A stretch of DNA of 64,000 bases from Citrus sinensis (lineage: Eukaryota > Streptophyta > Magnoliopsida > Sapindales > Rutaceae). This document shows positions 24,001 through 37,693 of this stretch, piece after piece. Position numbers and translations under genes: made by a program. Under the pieces are notes generated by a model, which was not told the DNA's origin, ran no database searches, and saw only the letters and a program-made list of their open reading frames with translations. The DNA lies in the NCBI RefSeq assembly GCF_022201045.2, contig NC_068558.1, positions 39,141,501 to 39,205,500 of the forward strand, read 5' to 3'. Every line of letters begins with the position of its first letter. Positions within the stretch are counted from its first letter, which is position 1.

Positions 24001-25794
24001 TTCCTTAATCATGTGGAGGCTATGCCTATAACTGTTGTTACCATTTTGTGGTTGTCTCTTTCTGAAGATTCCATGCTTTGCTTTGGAAGTAAATTATACA
24101 AGATGAAACCTTGACATTCTTTCTACACTTTAGTGGTCATGATTGATGTCTGTTGTACGAAATGAAAAATTGTTGTATGTTTGCATGCTTGTGCCCTAAT
24201 GCTTATAGCAGGCTTCACTTCTTCAGACCTTGTTTGATGTTTCCTTATCTTCTCATTTATGGTTTTGCCATATAGATTCTTGATCAATTTCTTGTAGCAC
24301 ATGTGAATAGACTGGAGATCCTCGCAGTTGCAGGCTGCCGGCTATATTTCCCAAGTTCTTTTATATTAAACTATAAGATGCTTTTGTATGAAGAGCTTTG
24401 TAGCTTATATGTGTCTCGTTTTAACTATGCAGAGAAGGTGCTAAGGTGATTTGGGGATATGTGGATAGAATATTGGGGCAACCATCACTGATAAGGGAGT
24501 CCTCAAGAGGGAAATATCCTTGGTCAGGTTTGTTTTCCCGTACCTTGAAGTCTCTACGTGGTGGTGATAAAGAGTTGGCTTCAAAGAATGGAAATGGGTT
24601 TGGTGATGTGATTCTACACCCATCTCTTCAGAAACGAATTCGACAGCTGTCTGGAGCAACTGCCAATACAAAAGCGCACAATGCACCATTTCGGAACATG
24701 CTCTTCTATGGTCCTCCAGGAACAGGGAAAACTATGGCTGCTAGAGAATTGGCTCGTAAATCTGTAAGATCATAGTCCACTTTTTTTATGTGGCCAAGTT
24801 TGACTCTTGATATTTTCTGTTTTGAGACTTATCATTGTTAGGCGTCCTCTTTTCTTCTTTTTCCACGCAGCATAATATCCATAAAAAAATTGCTTTATAC
24901 TTGTGACTTAGACCTTGGGCATTTATGGTTATCTTTGGAAGTCTGATGGCTATGAATCTGTTTGTTGTTCATGGTTTGAAACTTTGGATGTTTGCTAAAA
25001 CAAAAGATCATTATGAAAGCAAATTAAATGCAAAAGGAGAAATTCTGGATGTTTATTGTGGTTGTTTTGTTTCATATATCGTCATACCATTATCAAGGCA
25101 GCTTATGAGGAATATTCAGTTTTTGTTAATCCTTTCTTCATTAGCTAATTTTTAATTTGTATGCAGGGATTAGACTATGCATTGATGACTGGTGGAGATG
25201 TTGCTCCCCTGGGACCACAGGCAGTTACCAAGATACACCAGTTGTTTGATTGGGCTAAGAAGTCTAAGAGGGGTTTATTACTGTTCATTGATGAAGCAGA
25301 TGCATTTTTATGCGAGTAAGTGACATATGACTTAATTAGATTATCTAAAGATATTAAGAGTTGAAACTAGTAAAGAAATCTGCATATTCCAGTATAATTG
25401 GTGAGTTGATAGGAGGTTGGTTTGTCCTTAATGACCAAATTGTTCAAGTGGCAATCCAAGTTGGAATGACCATGGCATTTGATTTTTAAATGCTACATGT
25501 TGTATATCTGAGTCTTTCAATCTTCTAGCATAGTTTTGGAATTCTTTGGTGAGGGCAAAGCCAAGTTTCCTAGAATGATTTTGTACTCTCATTAGTATAT
25601 GCCATTGCAACATGTAGGCTAGTTGTGATTGTGCCTTAGATCAGGGAGACAGGGAGTGTCTCAATGAGCTTAAATGCCATTCTTGTATGGGTTTCTGTGG
25701 CAAGGGTGCTGGAAACAGAAATCAATATGCTGATTTCATGAATTTGAGGATAGTGTAATTGTCTTAAAATGCTGTGGAATGATTTTGCACGGGC

Positions 25795-25832
<38 letters not shown>

Positions 25833-26548
25833 ATCCGACTACTTCAAAAGCCAAGGCAGCAATTAAACTAAAAATTCAAATATTTCATGTGTACACTATC
25901 AAAATGACTGACAGTTTCTAAATTGGTATACAGATGCATTCAAGCCTTTCTTATAGAATGAAAACAACTTTTATTCTTTATGTTCCTGTGGAAAACCTGG
26001 CAGAGATTGAATTCATCTACTTAAAATTTTGTAGGCGGAACAAAACCTACATGAGTGAAGCTCAAAGAAGTGCACTTAATGCTCTTCTTTTCCGTACTGG
26101 TGACCAGTCCAAGGATATAGTTCTTGCACTCGCCACTAACCGTCCTGGTGATCTTGATTCAGCAGTGGCAGACCGAATTGATGAAGTCCTGGAATTCCCT
26201 TTGCCTGGTCAAGAGGAACGATTTAAGTTGCTAAAGCTCTATTTGGACAAGTATATCGCTCAAGCTGGATCAAGAAAACCGGGTTTGGTTCACAGATTGT
26301 TCAAAAGTGAACAGCAAAAGATAGAGATTAAGGGCTTGACTGATGATATCTTAATGGAAGCAGCAGCTAAAACTGAAGGGTTTTCTGGAAGGGAAATTGC
26401 AAAGTTAATGGCAAGCGTCCAAGCAGCTGTTTACGGCAGCGAGAATTGTGTGCTTGATCCATCCCTGTTTCGTGAAGTTGTAGATTATAAAGTAGCGGAG
26501 CACCAGCAGAGAAGAAAGCTTGCAGCTGCAGGCGGAGGAAGCAACTGA
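21022..26548 (+). CDS. ATAD3: ATAD3-type mitochondrial AAA+ ATPase
   Basis: Eight exons (21022-21354, 21458-21553, 22241-22351, 22434-22743, 23752-23842, 24433-24763, 25167-25315, 26035-26548) join in frame to 644 residues, normal for plant ATAD3. A Pro/Ala-rich N-terminus is followed by a long charged coiled coil (about 85-280), a Gly/Ala-rich hydrophobic segment near 290-313 that fits the inner-membrane span, and one AAA+ domain. Walker A GPPGTGKT is at 407-414, Walker [10 protein letters not shown] at 461-469, and an [17 protein letters not shown] segment carries the sensor and arginine-finger region. ATAD3 proteins are anchored in the inner membrane and organise nucleoids and membrane contacts. 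Intron 3 (22352-22433) has a GC rather than GT donor; reading through it meets a stop. Intron 7 contains a 35-G tract. Confidence 0.93.
25797..25831. repeat. Poly-G homopolymer (35 G) in ATAD3 intron 7
   Basis: An uninterrupted run of 35 guanines directly after CGGGCCC. It is far from any splice site and could form a G-quadruplex. A run this long can also be an assembly or sequencing artefact. Confidence 0.9.
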
Positions 26549-27325
26549 GTCATATTCTTTATTTTAGTAAGGCACTTTTGATCTGTGGGCTAAAAGAAAA
26601 GATTGATGAGCATCTCCATTTCTGAATATGGATCTGATGTTGAGCTATTTAGCGTGGTGCATCTTTTTGTTGTGGGCACCGTAATGTTAACTTATCTCAT
26701 TCTTTTTATTAGATCATCATATTACCTTAAAAAACCACCCCCATTTTCTGTGGGGGATTTTGTTCAGTTCTGATAATTGTTGTCAAGTAATTTACAGGTA
26801 TAATAATAGATTTTTAGTTTGCCATTCTGCTCTCTTTCTTGATCTTTTTCTTCTTACATTATTTTTCCTCATTTCTTTCTCCAAAGTAACAGTGTAATGG
26901 AGAACATCTGTAGATAGCGGAAAAAGCCCCATAAACGAACACTCAGATGTTGGAGACAATGATGTAGCGTCACAAATGATTATCCAAATAGTAGAGGGAA
27001 AAGCCTTGCAAATAACCCGCACTGAGGTTACTGCAGTAGCACATAAGACAAGGAATTTGATCAATCAAGTACATTTACAAAAACACTTAACGTAAATAAT
27101 AATTTAGTGCATCGAATCCTTATTTTTCCAGATACTAAAGATGGACATAACCAGCGTGCGCATATGATTCACAGCTTGAAAGCAGAAAATGCTTGAAGCA
27201 AGGTAACAATCACAAATAATGTTATAGCTCAGTAACATCATCCCCCAGCAACTGTCACAAAGGACAGTTAACATCTGAGACCACCCACATTCCTAGTGAC
27301 ACCGTCATTGCTGGGAAAACAACTC
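26549..27325. other. Convergent 3' UTR interval between ATAD3 and NDUFS6
   Basis: This interval of about 780 bp separates two convergent genes. No further coding region is supported; the minus-strand ORF 26792-27064 has no recognisable domain and lies in the probable NDUFS6 3' UTR. Confidence 0.6.
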
Positions 27326-29717
27326 CTAATGATGGTGATCTTGAACATAGCGTAGACCGCAGTACTTGCAGATAGCTGGCTCCTTCAAGTCAAGGCATAT
27401 GAACTCAATTGGGTGCCCAAGGGCAGGATTGCTGTCTAGAATCACAAACAGCCCAAACAAAACAAATTTCAGTGAGCAAAAACAAGATATACTCCAAAGA
27501 AAAAATCGTTTAAAATTGCAAGAGATAGCACGGAAAGAAACTGACCTCCTTCACAAGCCACAATTCGTCCTTCAACCTTTATTGGTGGAACTTCATTGAT
27601 CAATTCCATCGGTGATTTCTTGCTAACATCCTATTAAGAAAAAAAACAGTTTAATCAGTTCTATTTCACCAGTCATTAGGAGATCCCAGACCTGACTAAA
27701 ATTGAATTGCCCAAGTGGAAGAAAGTTACATAATAAAACAAAAAACAACTGCAAACAAATGGTCCATGGTGAGTCGTATCTTCAGCCAAAAAAAATCATT
27801 GTTACAAACTAATGCTTTTGTAATCAAATGTTTAGAATTTTTTTTTAATAATGTGCTCCATTTACCTTTGCATTGAACCCTTGATGCAAGAGGCCAAACC
27901 AACTGGGATTTCCTTTGGAATCAAAATGGATATTTTGATGTGGCATTGCAAATGAAATGATTATTTAAAATGTATCCATACAGTGATACAAATTTTATAA
28001 CTAGTAATGTTAAAAAGTTTTCAATTATAGTTTAGAGACTATTATTGGTTCCTCATCAAAAAATTTTTGACCAGCCTAATAAAATAATAGGGAAAAAGAA
28101 AAATGTTGCAATAAGGATAGTTGACATGAAATTAATCTTACAAACAGAGCTTTCAAATGCAAGTTATGGCCAGTGAGAATGGAAGTCACAGAAATGAGAA
28201 ATTAGTACTTAGGATTTTTAGAGGTCGGAGAAAATTAAGATCGCACAAAAGGGTTTTCTCCAACAGCTACAGATTCTTCAAAATAGTTATTTGAACTGAA
28301 ATGATCATAATTTTACCTATGGCGAAAAAGTGAAACTTTACATAATCTAATCCACTTGATGTATTATCGTAAAAATATACTTCAAGTCTGGTAATCTTCT
28401 AATTTGAACAGTTGAGTAAAATTCCAAAATATAAAACTATAGAGTCAGTCCACAAACAAATTTGTTATCTACTTCAACAACTCAGTTACGAAGTTTGATC
28501 ACCATAAATATTTCTTGAAAACAGGTAGAAATGATAACTTTTTTTATAGTAACTGGGTATGCAAAGCACAATGAAATATCATCTCTAAGGCAACAAAAAG
28601 GAATCCAAATATTTGGAGGACTAAGCCATCTGACCCACATGAAAATAAATCAGCATAAATGAGAAGCCAACTAACGTAAGGCATGTGCCTAAGGCAAGAA
28701 TTTAATTTATAGACATGAAATTAGCTTTACTAATAGATAATTTTCAGCTATTGCTTTTAGATTTTCATTTTTTTTAAATCAGAAAGAGATACCATTCTAA
28801 AAGTCAATATTCCTTAACCTACATGAAATGACAGTTTTAGTATGCTTTAAGAGTCCCTTTTTTCCCCTGCTAATCCCACCACTGAACTAAACATGCTTCA
28901 CCCTCCACATTCGTTGTTTACACTAATCAGATATCTATAACCCAAAGAACCACAAGCCTGCATTCTTATATGATAAAGTTCTCAAAATGAGTACAATTCA
29001 ACATGAGCCAGTCCTTAATCTCCTACCCAATGACACTGAAACTCAAAACATCTTAGGAGTTCAAAGAATTTTTTCCCCCTTCCAGGAAGATAATATAATT
29101 GCTATGATAAAAAGCATTACAGTGGTGTGAAAGTTGATCATAAATCCAGTGCCTATGTCCAACAAATTAGAAATAGCAGTTTGTCTCATGTTAAGTTTTC
29201 TTCTTCTTATTATTTTTCAATTGTAAAAACTGAATCTATGACTACCCTATCCTCCATCATGTATGAAAATTACTCTACCAAAATTGTGTCAAGAGTCGCA
29301 TTTATTAAATACATGTCAGGAAAATTTAGGCGAGTTACCACATGACTGCTTTTTCCATTAGTGGCCATAAAAAAATAAATATAAAAGATTATTCAAACAA
29401 TCAACAATTTGATTATTTTGTTACGGAGAATTTCAAATCTGGAAAGGATATATTTTTAGCTCCAATTGGAAAATTAAGAAAAAAATACGGATGTACACAT
29501 GTTAGAAAAAAAAAAAGATCTAATATCAAAGAGGAAACAAAATAAATGAGATTTAAAATTTCTGATTAAAAAATTTTAAAAATGATCCGTAAAGAAAATG
29601 AACCTGCATCCATTTGGCAGTATGTTCGCTAATCTGATTGGCTACAGCGGTCAAATTTCTCGTGGTTGATGGCAAATTCCACGATTTGATTAGGATTTTC
29701 AGCAAAGACGACGCCAT
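27326..29717 (-). CDS. NDUFS6: NADH dehydrogenase (complex I) iron-sulfur protein 6 / 13-kDa zinc subunit
   Basis: Three minus-strand exons (29717-29604, 27630-27546, 27435-27326) join in frame to 102 residues, close to other plant homologues. Residues 1-28 form a basic, Ser/Thr-rich presequence fitting mitochondrial import. HTAKWMQ and SPMELINEVPP follow, then the zinc-binding domain: C in ACEGDSN, H in LGHPIEF, and the pair in CKYCGLRY; the protein ends in a His run. The subunit sits at the matrix-arm interface of complex I and is needed for late assembly. All splice sites are GT-AG. Intron 1 is long (about 1.97 kb), and no other gene is visible in it. The presumed 5' UTR holds CAG-like and GA repeats (29743-29777). 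Confidence 0.93.
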
Positions 29718-29777
29718 TGTTGTTATTTGCTATTTTACCCGCAGCAGCAGCAGCAGTAGCAGAGAGAGAGAGAGAGA

Positions 29778-30553
29778 AGCAAGATGGTACCCTCAAAAAT
29801 TAAATGGGCCTCGGATTTAGTTAAATATTGGGCTATACTCTTAGGCCCACACCGCCCATGGAAGACGGAAAAATAAAAAATGAAAGGATAATTAATTATT
29901 TTTTTAAATTCTAAATTTTAGTTTAAAATCTGACTATAAAAAGTCTAATATTCTCGGATTGTATTGTAATTACCTCAACCTTTTTTTTTTTTAAATGAAT
30001 ATGATATATCTAAATTTAACTAAAATCTAAATAAATATGAATGCTTAAATTAATTCTCTTATTTCGAACATTCTTGAAACCACGATCTAGCTTCTTAAGA
30101 CCTAATTTCTGGGTTCATGCTCCAATGAGTTATCTAAATATCAGTCTCTTCGATTAATTTGTTAATCAATCAACTATATAGAGATGCATTCATAAAACTC
30201 TATACAATTATTCACATGTTGTACACTTGATTACGGTATCCCAGCGTTCGTGTTCATCAACCAGATCACCATATCTTAATGATGCAGGCTCGTGATCAGC
30301 AGCTGTATCAGGCTGCAGCTACTGATTCCCATGCACTGCATATCCAACGTCTGGAGGCAAATATCAGCGCCGTTTGCAAGAAGCTATCACCAGTATCTCT
30401 GTACTTTCAGACCTCATATACCACCAGAGGTACAATCCAATGACCATTTCCCCGACCAGTAAACTATTACCTGGCCTTTCTTCATCATAAGTCCTTTGCC
30501 TCAAATCAGAATATCCAGAATTCAGTTGTATTAAGTGTTAGATACAATAGGAT
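29778..30553. other. Interval between NDUFS6 promoter and PPR gene 3' end
   Basis: The NDUFS6 upstream region is AT-rich with no clear TATA box. From about 30230 the sequence becomes more balanced, as expected for the PPR gene's 3' UTR. A 53-codon ATG-to-stop reading frame on the plus strand (30282-30443) is coding-like in composition but unrecognised. Confidence 0.45.
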
Positions 30554-33500
30554 CTATGAGGGTTTTATCTTTGATCCAACTTCCAGGTTCTTCAGGAATG
30601 GTATTCTCACAGAATTCATTGAATCCAAAATATCATTCGCTTCATGTTCCTTCCCTGCATACCGGTATAAATGCACAGCCGCACTCATGATAAACTTGTC
30701 TGATTCTGAGGACTCTCTGACCTCTTCAAAAAGGTTTATTCCTTCCTCAATGTATCCATGGTCCATGTAACCTTTCAGCATTGTCCGATAACAAGCAAGG
30801 TCAGGAATTATACCAGCTGCGAGTGATTCATTGTAAACCCTTGTAGCCTCTGCCATCAGACCCGCCTTAGAAAAAGCAGATAGCAAGTGGTTGACATGTG
30901 TGCACGAAGGGGGAATCCCTTGCTTCTGCATAGAATTTATTGTTTCCTCTGCTTCTGAGTATTTGGCCGCCTCTGTATAAGCTTGTACGAGGGAAAGGTA
31001 GGTGAAAGAGTTGGGCGAAAAACCATCTCTCTGCATGGCTTGGATTAGTTTCTCAACTTCGTTATAAAGTCCCGCAGCAGCATATACGTTGATGATAATG
31101 TTGTAGCTAATCTGCAGTTCCTCAATGAAGAAGGGAGAGAACATTAATACATCATCCAGAAACAATAAATTTACCAGATAGTACAAGTGTACATGTTGAA
31201 ATTTAAAGAATTTGGACAATCCCAAAAAAAAGATATGCAGTTGATAACCATGTGGAGACTATTTCAGAACATTTCACACTATAAACAAATGGACTCATAC
31301 CGAGTGTAACAATTATTTATTTATTGTTTTAGTTTACAAAATAGAAGCCTTACACATATTTTATGAATGATCTTGGTAATGTAGATCCAATACCCAAACT
31401 ATCATGAAAGAGACATGGATGGAGAATAGTATAAGATATCATCCGTTTTTTATATTGTTAAGCAATTAGGTTTCCTAACGTCGAATCGGAGTAATCCTGT
31501 CAATGAACATTTTAAAAAACAATTATTGTTTACCGATTATATTATATTCAGATTATTTTATTATAGGAGCTAGAATTTGGAAAATTTTAAGAGCATACCA
31601 GCCCTGGCTTTATCCCTTCTCCTTGCATTTCAGAGAATAGAAGGGATGCTTCATGAGTTTTACCTGCAAAATGAGTAAAATAATAAAGCTATAGAACACT
31701 TAAACAAAATAATGAATCTGATACCCAACAAATTTAACTACTAGATATTCAAAATATTAGAAAAGGAATGAATCAGTCATGTATTAAAATACAACAATCC
31801 AACTATGTGACTGGCTTGTCTTTCATGTATCAATTCATCTATAGGTGCTAAGAGTGATCAGCCATGATGATTGATGCACAAAATGATGTTTCATTGACAG
31901 TCTTCATGATGATATGAACTAAGCACATCTTGAAAGAACCATAAATATATATCATGGATAGTTGTAATGACACTTCTTTTGGTAATATTAAAAAAAAAAA
32001 TTGTCTAGAATTGGAAGAACACCATTCTTTGAAGATGCTAAGACAATAAAAGAAAATTAATCAGTATGGAGATGGAGCTAGCCTGTTACCAGCCTTCCCA
32101 TAAAAGCTGACAAGATTCATGTATGCCTTCTCATCGAGAGACAGACCCAAGCTACGAGCTGTGTTGAACATCTCTAAAGCTTTATCCAGTTTTCTACGTC
32201 TTCCATAGACACTGAACCCAAAGTGAACCAACAGAAGCAGAAAATTCATAAGAATGGTATATACACATGTAAATGTCCGAAAGACGAAACATTTCTCGAT
32301 TCATATTCTGGCAGCCCCAACATGGAATATGTTTCCTCCCATGCTCATAAAACATGCAGAAAAACTCACTAATCAGTGAATAGAATAATGTCTGATCCAT
32401 AAAAGTAAACAAACATGCGCAAACATAAACACGCAGAGAGAGCAGGAGGGAGGGAAGGAGGGAAGGAGGGAAGGAGAGAGGGGTTATAAATCTAACTTTG
32501 ATATATAAATAGATATAGAAGAATCTGAGTATACTAAACAAAAAATATAAAGATTACTTAGGTGGACCATGTCTTCAAAAATAAAATCGAAAGAGACGAA
32601 AAGGGGAAGCAAAATAATCAATGCAAAGCCCCTCCAATACCCACAAAGAAACCATTATTCTCCAATCCAAAACAATCCATACAAATTATCCCAATTAACA
32701 CAAACTCCCTCCCAAATTAAATGTATTAACATGAAAAAAGATAACAGAAAATTTTAAAGTCCTTTGCGACCAAAGCCCAAATTGGTGCCCAAAGCCTAGC
32801 TCTATCCCACATACTCTCTATGTTTCCTTCCTTTCTCTTTCTCAAATACAATTGTTTCTTTCTGGCCATAAAACCCAAAAAAGAGCCAAAAAGACACGAT
32901 ACCTTATCATTGTATTGTATGTCTGAATTGAAGTAGGAACTCTGAAAGACAGCATCCGCTCATAAATGCTGGCTGCAAAATGCAACTTACCTGCGAAATT
33001 ATACTTGCAGGTCATTGCAAGATTTCTTACACATGCATCCATCTAAATTAAATACAGATAATGTCACTTTTACCTGCTCCTAGCATTGCCTTAATACAGG
33101 TATTGTATGCCACGGTATCAAGGTCCAAGTTATCTTGAAAAGAGTTATGGATAATAATCTCAGCCTGTTCATGTTTTCCTGCAGATAGATTAATCTCATT
33201 ATTAATCAACAAAGCATTGATATAACAACCTGCAATGGAAAATTCACATGCTGCCCTCCAAACTTCTCTATAGTAGAGAATAGCATGTGTACCTATGACA
33301 TGATTGTGATAATTTCAATCGCAAATGACTGGATACACTATCACTACCTTATGCACATCATGAACATTATTTTGTGAACAAGAAGTTGGTCAAAGTTCAG
33401 ACAAGAAAATTTTCCAAAAAGTACTGGTTTTTGGCAGAAAACAAGCTATGTACCAGGTTATCTCTATCAGTAAACTAATATCTTTATTTATACATAGGAC

Positions 33501-36215
33501 AGTAAAACTTATGATTTTTAACCTAAAAATTCATTACATGCAATGGACAAAAGGACTAAAGTTTAGATGCTCTGCTGAAGATATTTACAGCCATACCATG
33601 ATTAGTCAACGTATTCACAAGTATGCTGATAGCAACAGCATCCAGAGCACACCCCTGTGCAGTTGCTTCTTTATAAAGTAGGTAAACATCCTCAGCTTTA
33701 CCACATTTGGCATATGCATCAATCATTGATCTCAATACTAATTTCCCAGGTTTACATGAAACTGTAGCAGCTTTGAAGACATCTTGAGCCTCTTTTAGCT
33801 TTTGGTGCTTCCCATATGAGCCAATCAAAGAAGCGGTTACTTCATCATCCAATATGTAACCAAGCTTCATCACTATATCATAAATAATTTCTGCATTGGA
33901 TATGTCACCTGTGTAAAATATCAATGTCAGTCTTCAAGATATACCAACTTCTCAATTTATTGCTTCAACACCTATCTTATACATACATAAAAACAAATAA
34001 AAAAAACTATACGCAACTAACTTCATGCCAAAATGACTTATAATCAATAGCGAAACTTAAAAGTTAATCTCATACCATCTCTAATAAATTTGCAAATGAG
34101 TTGACTCACTACTGATGAGCCACCAGCTGTATGAAGCAATAGCTTCAGGATTTTTTCCCTCTTACTGAAATTGTCATCTGTGAGATATAGACTAAGCATC
34201 AGCCCAAGAGCCATCAAGTCAAGTTGGTTGGATGCCACAAATTTGTCACCAAATTCCGCATTTTCTGTACATCCACCGTGCAAAATCTTACAAAATGTTT
34301 GAATGAATTTGCTATCTTTTAACGATCCATTTTTGCCCATCTCTTCTACGAACTGTTCGGCATCCGTCACCATTCCTTCCTTACAGTATATTTTCATAAC
34401 TGACCTGTAAAGCTCCTCATCAAAATCAACTTGATCTTTCCTTATATGGGCAATAAAACCTTTTGCCTTTTCTGTTAAGTCAAGTTTTATATACAAATTC
34501 AGCATGTCATTGCAAGAGCCAGCATCAGGAAGTCCAGTTTTGGCCAGAGTTTGAAACGTGCCTTCAGCAGAGCCCAAATCCTCTTTCATAACATAACATT
34601 GCAACATGACAATATAAGCAAATCTTGATAACCACATGTTTCTTGATTTCATTAATTCAATAACATCCAAAGCTTTCTCAACATTCCTCGAGGTAAGATG
34701 GACTTGCGCCATTGCCAAATATGTTTTTTCATCACTGAGTAGGCCCAGCTGCTCAGTCTCCACAAATGTTTTCTGAGCATCCTCATACAGACCAAGTTTT
34801 CCATATATCCGAATGAGCAGACCATAGATTACTTCATCAGCAGCAACTTTGAATTTTTCCATTTCAGAAAAGAGAGAAAGGGCTTTAGAATAATTTTCAT
34901 TTTTGTAATACAAAGACAGAAGCGAAGCACAAGTGTAGTTACTAGGAAGAAGCCCACGACTCCTCATGTCCTCGTATAAACTTAGTGCTTCTTCCGATTT
35001 ACCATGTTTTATACTCAAACTAATAAGCTGGCTATAAGTTACTTCCTCAGGAGCAAACCCAGTGCTTTTCATCTCATTAAATGTCTTCAAAGCCTCCTCA
35101 AGGAGACTACCTTTAACAAATGAGCTGATAACTAGTGTGTAAGTAAAATCAGTAGGCGCAACCCCTTTATCCATCATCTGCCTCCACAAATCTATTACCT
35201 TCCTATGGTATGATTTCTTGTGCAAAGAGGAGAGCATAAAGTTAAATACTGCTGTAGAGGGTACAATTCCTCTTTCTTTTACAGCAGAATAAAACGTCAA
35301 CATAGCCTTATGATTTCCCCATCTGGCATATGTACAAAGCATGGTACCACAAGCAATCTCATCCGGTTCACATCCTGCTTCAAGCATCTCCAGGAAGGTC
35401 TGTTCAGCCAGCTTAATCTTTCCAACTTGCCCATATAATCGCAGAAGAATCGTATAAGCAACAACGCAGGGGCGATAGCTTAACTGTTCAAGAAATTAGC
35501 TTCAGCTACTTAGAAAAAGTGAAAGCACTTATCAATACCATAATTTTCCCTATCTTGACGTGCTAATAATTCAGCACAAATAAGACTGAATCAATTCATA
35601 ACTGAAGGGAAGTTCTAATGGTAGCTTCCTAAATCAATTCAATTTCATTTTTAGTAAACAGAAATTATAAAAAGGGCAAAAGCCCACCTGCAGTTTCATC
35701 CAAGCAAAGAACTCAGTGGCCTGCCTCCAACCCTTTTGCCCTTTCAACACAACACACATTTCTCTAAAACTCAACTTGCCCACAAAGCTCCCCATCACAA
35801 CTCTCACATTCCGGCTGCCATCCATGGCTCTCACGGCCTTAATCGCAGCCACAACATGCTTCCCGTACAAATGGCCGTTCCTATCATCCTCCAAGTACTT
35901 CACCATCTGCTCCGGCGTTCGCTTTATCCATTTGGGGGTGGCTGCTGTCGGCCCCTGGTTTCTCCTCAGCACACTCAAGTATTGAGCCTTGGCTTTTAAA
36001 ATTCGACGAGCGTTGTCGTCGGAGAGAGGCCTTTTGGGGTTCTTTGATCTGGGTTTGGGTTTAGTAATGTCGCTGCCGTCGCTTAAGGACCAGGGGTCTG
36101 GGCGCACTCTTGACTTTAAGGAGATTTTGGAATTTTTTTTGGGCGGTTTTGGGTTCCAATGCTGGAACTGGAAGTGGGTGGTGGTTGCAATGAAAGTGGA
36201 GCTGAGGGAGTCCAT
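30554..36215 (-). CDS. EMB976: Long P-type pentatricopeptide repeat protein, EMB976-like
   Basis: Eight minus-strand exons (36215-35688, 35483-34076, 33908-33597, 33178-33074, 32990-32903, 32211-32090, 31663-31599, 31111-30554) join in frame to 1061 residues. The first 60 residues are basic and Ser/Pro-rich, fitting an organelle (probably plastid) transit peptide. After a unique region with SFREMCVVLKGQKGW and FFAWMKLQ come many 35-residue repeats, for example YTLVISSFVKGSLLEEALKT and YNIIINVYAAAGLYNEVEKL. No E, DYW or SMR domain follows, so it is P-class: an RNA-binding helical-repeat protein acting in organellar RNA processing. Architecture and length match Arabidopsis At5g27270 (EMB976) as I recall it, an embryo-essential gene. 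No broken frame is seen, so the gene should be functional. Confidence 0.9.
32437..32478. repeat. Purine-rich (GGGAAGGA)n microsatellite in a PPR intron
   Basis: Repeated ggagggaa units on the plus strand, within the intron between exons 5 and 6 of the PPR gene. On the transcribed strand this is a polypyrimidine tract, which is harmless for splicing. Confidence 0.75.
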
Positions 36216-37693
36216 TTGTTAGAGTTGAAGGATACTAGAGGTTGTAGTTTTGAGGAACATAGAGTTTTTGCGGGAAAATTTTGAGACGTCAAAGAAAGTT
36301 TCAGAGGCATCAATTCGTAACAGTGTGAGACCTCAATGAAGGGAGCAGAGCTGCAGAGGAGAGGTGAGAGATAACCACCATTACGTTTATTTCCACAAAT
36401 TTGATTTACATGCTTCTAGCGGGCCTTTCACAACGGCACGCGGGGCCCACACTTTGGGCCTACTTTGTGCTGGGCTGGGCACGCCACTGCTCACTCATGA
36501 CCCGCCAGCTCTGTGTGTCCATGCCAGCCCATGACCCATCGGACAAAACCACGGGTTTGATTTGATACATCCTATGTGTAATACAACCAACTGATGATTG
36601 TCTGTAAGTGAATTTTGTATTAGCCAAAAAAATAGTTGTACTGAAAAAAATTGGTTTGATTCTTAAAATTGAAAAATCGATTGGTTTATATGAGAAAAAA
36701 TTAGAAAATATGAAGGAAAATAAAGTTTAAAATTGAAAAACTTGAATCAAATTGAAAATTGAAGCAATTCAGATAAGATTATTATTTCTATAAAAACCGA
36801 CGATTTGGATCGAACAGAATTGCTACCCCCCTAAGTGAACTTAATTTAACTATCATTCATCTGGATGTTTTTTTTAACATGGATAAGATTCTAAATATGA
36901 TCTTATTATGAGTAAAATTCACTCAACTAATTGGTAGTTAGTAAATTAAAAAAGATAAGTGGTTAAATACTAATTATACATAAATACTAAATGACATGTA
37001 GTACAAGATCTTTAAAAATATAGGAGAGCAGAAATCATAACCTAATCTATACAGTATAACATCATTTAGTTGTTTTAGGAATTACATATATAATACCTTT
37101 GATGTATTTTAAAAGTTCTCAATTTGAAAAGGATGGGCATCGTTCGGTGACGACAAATATTATTACAAACCATCGCGGCTGTAAATTTTAAATGTTAGCC
37201 ATTAAATCTTGGCACAATGTTTAGACAAAATAAAAGAAAGATAAGTTAAAACTGATGATGGTTTACTCACTTATTCTAAATTTATCCCGTTATTATCCGC
37301 ATTTTATCGCACAATATGTCTCTTTTAACATTTTTCTTAAATCTCATCCCCATTAGGGATGATACTTCACCAGATTCACAGTCTCAAACCTTAACTATAC
37401 TATCTCATTCTTATTGCATTATTTTGAAAAAGTTGAGAAGAAGAAAATTGTAGATTAAATAAGCCTCGAAATTTGGTACACTTTTGGTGGCAGGAGCCCA
37501 GAAAATAAACCGTCGGCTATATCACACTAATATTGAAGGAAATATATATAAAACATTAAAAACCTAAACAACTACCCCTTCCAAAAAATGCAGGACGAAT
37601 GAACTTATAAGTCGGTGAAGCAGCAAGAATGCGTGCAGCCCAATAAGCTAACATTAATTTTAAAAGTACAAAAGCCAGTCACAATTGTCCACA
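36216..37693. other. Divergent promoter interval between the PPR and FLA genes
   Basis: The 1.5-kb interval separates two genes transcribed away from each other. The first 150 bp or so serve the PPR gene and lack an obvious TATA box. The rest is AT-rich with no supported gene. A TATA-like element for the FLA gene lies at 37542-37550. Confidence 0.5.
37542..37550 (+). promoter_or_regulatory. Probable TATA box of the fasciclin-like gene
   Basis: The sequence atatatataaaac sits about 145 bp upstream of the ATG at 37694, which leaves room for a 5' UTR of about 110 bp. Confidence 0.45.

Noticed and set aside
24925-25155. 76-codon ORF in an ATAD3 intron
   Set aside because: It lies wholly between the verified splice sites of exons 6 and 7 and has no domain.
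35220-36313. Plus-strand ORFs across the PPR first exons
   Set aside because: Antisense shadows of the PPR gene.
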